DNA of 64,000 nt, taken from positions 30,224,195-30,288,194 of the forward strand of contig NC_059304.1 in assembly GCF_017591435.1 (NCBI RefSeq), in the 5' to 3' direction. Within the stretch, counting starts at the first letter, position 1. Each line of letters opens with the position of its first letter. Source of the DNA: Portunus trituberculatus. Taxonomy: Eukaryota > Arthropoda > Malacostraca > Decapoda > Portunidae. This document shows positions 62,501 through 64,000 of the stretch, one piece after another. The notes below the pieces were generated by a model. The model was not told where the DNA came from and made no database searches. It saw only the letters and a list, made by a program, of their open reading frames with translations. A program made the position numbers and the translations under genes.

Positions 62501-63393
62501 GCCAGAGGTGTAGTGTTAGCAACAGTGCTCATTGTAAACAAACCAACAACTGGGCCACGTGTCCACCCACTGCCCCTAACATCAAAGTATTTTCATAGTT
62601 TTTTTCTAATGAGATTTTTATTTCAGACCTCTTTTGCAATTCATATTTCTTCATGTAATGTTCCTCACCCAAAAACCCTGATTTCCCATATATTCCACAA
62701 GATCATTGAAAATGAGAAGGCATTAAGGTGGAGTAAAAAAAAAAAAAAGTCATATCTCGAAAAATATTAATTTGCAATATAAGTGACATATACCATTAAT
62801 CATTTCACTACAGTACTAACAAAAAAAAAAAATAAAAAAAAATAAATAAATAAATAAGCCACATACCAGATTCCATGGTTGAGTGAAAACCAAAAACCCT
62901 AATTTGCCATAGATTCCCCCAAGGTCATCGAAGATAAGAGGTGGGCATAAGTTGAAGTCATAAATTGAAATTATCCATTGGTGACAGAAATGATGCAAAA
63001 CATCAATCAATTCATTATTTTATGCTGTACATGACTCACCTAAGTCTATTGCAAATCATTTATACCTTAGTCTAGCACACAAACAGCTCTGGGCTCTCCA
63101 TAGTTCTATTTACTTTTTGCTTATTTGTTGCTTTCATCAAGCAATAGAGCCAATCAAGTAAGATGTCTCACCTAGTAAAACACAAGCCACAACACAATTG
63201 TTGGTTGGGTGGAACTATAAATTCTCCGAAAATAGACAAAAAATTTAGATTATTTTGCTCTTATACCAACAGCAACCTGGTTTTTGTTACCCTTCACATC
63301 TTAGAGATTTTTATTCTGAGTAATTCAAACCCATACATACCCATTGCAAATTGTTTATAATGATAAAAAAAAATTTTTAATTCACCATTTTAG
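62501..63393. other. Unassigned; small dispersed duplication
   Basis: CCCTGATTTCCCATATATTC (62677) recurs as CCCTAATTTGCCATAGATTC (62898), with following ..AAG.TCAT.GAA; A-rich simple sequence lies at 62820-62858. No gene. It ends in the acceptor-like TTCACCATTTTAG. Confidence 0.4.
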
Positions 63394-63454
63394 GGGGAGA
63401 ACGAGGGACACCTGCCTGTGTGATGGACTACCAGGCACTGAGGAAAGCCGTTAG
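63394..63454 (+). CDS. Candidate 61-nt exon, unrecognised
   Basis: GC-richer than its surroundings, preceded by a T-rich stretch ending TTTTAG and followed by a strong donor, GTGAGT. One frame is open throughout and reads GERGTPACVMDYQALRKAVR, with an ATG at 63422; the other two frames hit stops. It could be an internal exon or a first coding exon starting MDYQALRKAV. No family is recognised and no partner exon is visible to 64000. Confidence 0.35.
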
Positions 63455-64000
63455 GTGAGTTTGTTCATGTGTGCATTCTGTCACGTTATTTGCATGCGTG
63501 TGAAATGAATAATGATGATTGGTTCTTTTGCTTGGCCAATAAAAATAATACATTATAAATCTAGCCAATCAAAGCAGTTTGTGGAGGAAAGCGACTCTAC
63601 TTGAATCAGTCTATAGAAGATGTGTGAACAGGCAGAATGTCGCCTTGATTATATCCATTGTATCACCAGATTTTATGAAGAGAAACAAAGTAATGACTTC
63701 ATATCAATTTCTTAGTGTTGCTAGTCAGGTTATGCCAGTTTTCTTTGGTTTGATCAGTTTAATTATGTTAAAGTTAATTTTGTTCTAAAGAAGCTGTATC
63801 AGTTGCCCCAACTAGGTTATGTTAGGTTAGCTAGGTTAGGTTAGGTGGATAACCTTACCATTAACATCTCCTAACAAAGTAATTAAATACTGAAACTTAG
63901 TGATCAAGTAGTTTATGTTCAACACATTTTTTGTGGTTTTATTTGGCGGCTGACCTTAGTGTGTCCTACATAGGTTCTCAAAGTTTGATAGGTGTCTCCT
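63455..64000. other. Unassigned, AT-rich; short TTAGG-like run
   Basis: Would be intron if the exon is real. GTTAGGTTAGCTAGGTTAGG at about 63812-63840 is a short degenerate TTAGG-type run. Confidence 0.45.

Noticed and set aside
62477..62770. A 97-residue frame starting MGHDVIDIARG
   Set aside because: It overlaps an inverted-repeat end and a poly(A) run; no domain.
63812..63840. Interstitial telomere (TTAGG)n
   Set aside because: Only about three exact TTAGG units with interruptions; the AACCTAACCT runs near 62.1 and 62.4 kb are also too short and belong to a local inverted repeat.

Overview
This is animal nuclear DNA, not bacterial. It has GT-AG introns, an AATAAA poly(A) signal, tRNA-derived SINEs, non-LTR (LINE) retrotransposons, Tc1/mariner, pogo-like and hAT-like DNA transposons, a DIRS-type tyrosine-recombinase retrotransposon, and very many dinucleotide and trinucleotide microsatellites. 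That mix fits an arthropod and most resembles a decapod crustacean such as a crab. The organism call is inferred from repeat style and is not proven.

Only one host gene is clear: the last two coding exons of a cytosolic or mitochondrial 10-formyltetrahydrofolate dehydrogenase (ALDH1L type), + strand, at 10865-11115 and 32362-32617. Splice sites and reading phase agree exactly, and AATAAA follows the stop. The intron between the exons is 21,246 bp. It is filled by a pogo-like element, decayed LINEs, a transposase remnant and about 15 kb of a 20-bp satellite. A second, unrecognised 61-nt candidate exon lies at 63394-63454.

Layout. 1-6 kb: SINE, Tc1/mariner with a one-frameshift transposase, a near-complete LINE (copy A) and two TA-flanked DNA elements. 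6.7 kb: a hAT MITE with a perfect 8-bp target duplication. 8-10 kb: a LINE with PHD-finger and SGNH-like ORF1 plus endonuclease but no reverse transcriptase. 10.9-32.6 kb: ALDH1L end and its giant intron. 15.4-31.9 kb: satellite, split at 17.6-18.8 kb by two LINE 3' ends in tail-to-tail orientation. From 19.8 kb on, the satellite is organised in ~1,680-bp higher-order units, which are themselves duplicated as a two-unit block. 33.6-41.7 kb: pogo-like element, SINE, and a decayed DIRS element carrying a nested LINE 3' end. 41.7-51.8 kb: two copies of one coiled-coil-ORF1 LINE family on opposite strands, each directly preceded by a tRNA-Val-like SINE sequence; between them lie another LINE, a TIR element and a strand-switching purine/pyrimidine minisatellite. 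52-64 kb: microsatellites, a hAT-like element, LINE fragments, a 500-N gap, and a ~160-bp repeat family in both orientations.

The mobile genes are mostly decayed: frameshifts, stops and internal deletions are visible in nearly all of them. The most unusual structures are the nested satellite in the ALDH1L intron, the repeated SINE-to-LINE junction, the LINE fragments that keep 5' parts and lack the RT, and the bidirectional repeats near 60-62 kb.
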